Shown here: positions 63,101-64,000 of the stretch, in pieces
Position numbering within the stretch: position 1 is the stretch's first letter
Layout of the letters: each line of letters starts with the position of its first letter
Position numbers and translations under genes: made by a program
NCBI RefSeq assembly: GCF_019966575.1
Contig: NZ_JAINFK010000001.1
Location: forward strand, 186,001 to 250,000
Length of the DNA stretch: 64,000 nucleotides
DNA from: Oricola cellulosilytica
Lineage (GTDB): Bacteria; Pseudomonadota; Alphaproteobacteria; Rhizobiales; Rhizobiaceae
Direction of reading: 5' to 3'
The notes under the pieces: model-generated
Database searches by the model: none
Told to the model about the DNA's origin: nothing
Seen by the model: the letters and a program-made list of their open reading frames with translations, nothing else

Positions 63101-63582
63101 AAGCGTAGATCTTCCTCGGGAATATCGCCGCTGATCGACGCGGATGCGATGCGGTCGAACCACCGCGAGCGCGTAATTGTGGCGTCTTCGGCCTCTTCGG
63201 GAAGAGTCGCGAGAGCCTTCACGGCTGTCTCCACGTCGGCAACAGCCTTTTGCATGTCGTGGCCCTCGACGAAGGTCAGCGTGATCGACGCCGCTCCTTC
63301 CCGGGCATAGGAATTCATCTCCTTGACGCCGTCGAGATACCGGACTGCCGGCTCGGTCAGGGCAAGGATGTTGGTTTCCACATCCTCGGCGCTCGCGCCC
63401 GACCATGGAATGGAAATCGAAACGGTCGAGGTTTCGACGGTGGGAAAGAACTGCGTGTCGATGCGCGCCAATGCGAAGGCGCCGAACACGACCATCAGCA
63501 CCATCAGCAGATTTGCCGCATTGGGGTGGCGAATGAAGGTGGAAACCAACCCCCGTCCGCGCGCGAACGGAGCGACGTTCAT
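60175..63582 (-). CDS. RND efflux transporter permease subunit (1135 aa)
   Basis: A proton-driven inner-membrane pump of the AcrB/CusA-type superfamily. The first TM is about residues 22-41, followed by a porter domain, a central TM block with the proton-relay helix ALIMMLGVIVDDAIVVGEHTD (two Asp, about 398-402), a second porter domain and a last TM block (GLLGLAGILVNDSIIL, VLLTSLTTIGGLIPLLFEKS). The closest general type is the HAE1-like group. Its start overlaps the adaptor stop (ATGA at 63579-63582). The substrate is unknown. Confidence 0.94.
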   Translation of the reverse strand: MNVAPFARGRGLVSTFIRHPNAANLLMVLMVVFGAFALARIDTQFFPTVETSTVSISIPWSGASAEDVETNILALTEPAVRYLDGVKEMNSYAREGAASITLTFVEGHDMQKAVADVETAVKALATLPEEAEDATITRSRWFDRIASASISGDIPEEDLRFWGKKIRDDLLARGVDRVTFTGLRDPELQVSVPERELRRLGITVEDVGQAIRSNSRDRPSGNLQGRIDRQLRTLADVESPRSLGLVEVKSFAGGEKVLLSDIARIRAGFEDGGVRGLSRSGGAIELDIMRSDQTDTLTANRILQDYIAELRPQLPDGLELQIYEVRADALGERIMLLVKNGMGGLVLVVIVLFIFLNARIAFWVAAGIPVALLATIGLMYVSGQSINMISLFALIMMLGVIVDDAIVVGEHTDTRLRLGEDPVTAAENGVGHMLIPVTAAVTTTIATFSPILLVTGHIGQIMGAMPFVVIAVALASLIECFLILPGHLSHSMNGRRGLRWSYWRQFIVALILTTFAVAFVTRAGGEGGALAGLPLLAELDAWRQSLTPFAASLAVAAGALVLATVIEALFYALAAFGRSRGDSDEQESWFRRRFDRGFDRFRNGLFNALVTLSFRWRYVTVAIAVGLVLIFARGLYGGGHVGFVFFPSPESENIRGSVIFNAGIPEDDAVAALNRIEDALWQADEELRGEGPSLIRATFATLGSSGRQQGDNLGRIKVQLTTSEERTVRTPDIVRAWRRAAPQIPGVQRFSIQQTRGGPPGADIDVELKGTSIGVLKQAAAEVVPLVGAIRGVSGVEDDLPYGKPELVMTLKPRGAALGFSLDAVGSQIRAAFEGVVPHRFARGDDEVAIRVDQVMREEGTAALRSMQLKSPGGEYVPLTEIVNLRETQGFAAIQRREGKTTISVTGDIDNDVNTTDGVVEQLEARGALEAIARKYGIEYEFGGRSREQREAFQDLGVGTLVALSVVYIILAWVFGSYFRPFAVMLIIPFGVVGAVIGHWLLGYQLTILSMIGLLGLAGILVNDSIILVSRYDERLRSGEEVDEACIGASRDRLRAVLLTSLTTIGGLIPLLFEKSLQAQFLMPMAITMVFGLAMATLLVLFLVPALIGIGYDIRLALIALYGRREGQKALSAGE

Positions 63583-64000
63583 TCGTCCGCCCCGGATGCG
63601 CGTGGCTGCAAGTCGTCCGGCAAGGTCACTTTCAGGCCGTTTTCGATCCGCGAGAGCCTGCTCGTCAGTACCTGGTCGCCGGGTTCTAGCCCGGACTGCA
63701 CGATGACGTCGGCGCCATCGAACGCCGCCACCTTCACTTCGCGGCGCTGCAACTCCCTTTCCACAACGAGGTACACACTATCGCCGTCGTAGATAGCAGT
63801 TTCCGGAAGACGGTAACCGTCCTCGTAAAGACGGTCGGGCAAGGACACCTCAACAAAGGCGCCCGGGCGGATCTGAACACCGGTATCGCCCCCGGTAAGA
63901 CGGGCGTATACGTCCACGCCGCCCCGGGCCGAAGCCACTTCGGCGCCGATGCGAACAACCTCGGCATGATAGCTGTAATCGACTCCACCGACCGTCCAGA
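63579..64000 (-). CDS. RND efflux periplasmic adaptor (HlyD/MexA-like), C-terminal fragment
   Basis: The minus-strand frame is open to the right edge (starting WTVGGVDYSYHAEVV), so the 5' part lies outside the window. The visible ~140 residues contain the barrel and membrane-proximal region: IRPGAFVEVSLPDRL, LPETAIYDGDSVYLVV and SGLEPGDQVLTSRL, ending in a polar tail. It should link the permease to an outer-membrane channel. Overlaps the permease start by ATGA, so both form an operon. Confidence 0.9.
   Translation of the reverse strand, partial: WTVGGVDYSYHAEVVRIGAEVASARGGVDVYARLTGGDTGVQIRPGAFVEVSLPDRLYEDGYRLPETAIYDGDSVYLVVERELQRREVKVAAFDGADVIVQSGLEPGDQVLTSRLSRIENGLKVTLPDDLQPRASGADE

Noticed and set aside
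1-64000. CRISPR arrays, IS elements, integrases, rRNA operons
   Set aside because: No regularly spaced repeats, transposase or integrase motifs, or rRNA signatures were found.

Overview
This 64 kb stretch is a high-GC chromosomal segment of an alphaproteobacterium, most likely order Hyphomicrobiales (Rhizobiales). The evidence is a SAM-II riboswitch in front of metZ, a class I lysyl-tRNA synthetase, a PodJ-like polar organiser, the dcd/metZ/apaG neighbourhood, and palindromic intergenic elements of rhizobial type. There is no rRNA, CRISPR array, transposase or phage module. Genes are packed tightly on both strands, with many ATGA or CTAG stop/start and stop/stop overlaps.

Layout. 0-3.7 kb: edge of an ATP-grasp gene, a small cytochrome c, and a two-gene unit joining a cysteine-free periplasmic molybdopterin-fold protein to a PAS-GGDEF-EAL protein. 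4-11 kb: tRNA-Phe and housekeeping genes (Gfo/Idh oxidoreductase, DUF952, pyrD, VOC, MATE exporter, deacetylase-family protein, CAP lipoprotein). 11-18 kb: the ligase-associated DNA repair set, split into two divergent arms: DNA ligase plus MBL-fold exonuclease, and Lhr-like helicase plus PdeM, with an EEP-family nuclease next to the ligase arm. 18-24 kb: a DUF3429/TIGR02186/TauE membrane operon and the large PodJ-like gene. 24.7-32.3 kb: a MerR regulator, then a six-gene fatty-acid beta-oxidation operon whose promoter has MerR architecture (a 14-bp perfect inverted repeat in a 19-bp spacer), closed by a strong terminator.

32.4-36.2 kb is an accessory island of visibly lower GC: SRPBCC membrane protein, XRE/MmyB regulator, small secreted protein, WYL regulator and DUF6194 protein. 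It holds two copies of a ~40-nt element. 36.4-37.5 kb has a hypothetical gene with a palindromic repeat inserted in frame, plus a cluster of repeats. 37.5-41.1 kb carries ectoine catabolism genes (doeA, doeB and a divergent aminotransferase, probably doeD). 41-50 kb: RhlE-type helicase, ArsR/AHSA1 pair with an apparently leaderless start, an orphan Pycsar-effector-like membrane protein, an isomerase, an S24 repressor-like protein, a PHA-granule protein, LysRS, TerB, a sterol desaturase-family protein and a solute-binding protein. 50-59.5 kb: a membrane glycosyltransferase, a NaChBac-like channel, dcd, SAM-II-controlled metZ, an M20 amidohydrolase with a CDP-alcohol phosphotransferase, apaG and trkH. 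59.5-60.2 kb is non-coding but rich in hairpins and repeats. 60.2-64 kb is an RND efflux permease with the 3' part of its adaptor gene.

Most genes are recognisable families. The least explained items are the molybdopterin-fold/c-di-GMP pair, the structured 59.6-59.9 kb region, the dispersed repeats, the orphan Pycsar-like protein and the small protein inside the beta-oxidation operon.
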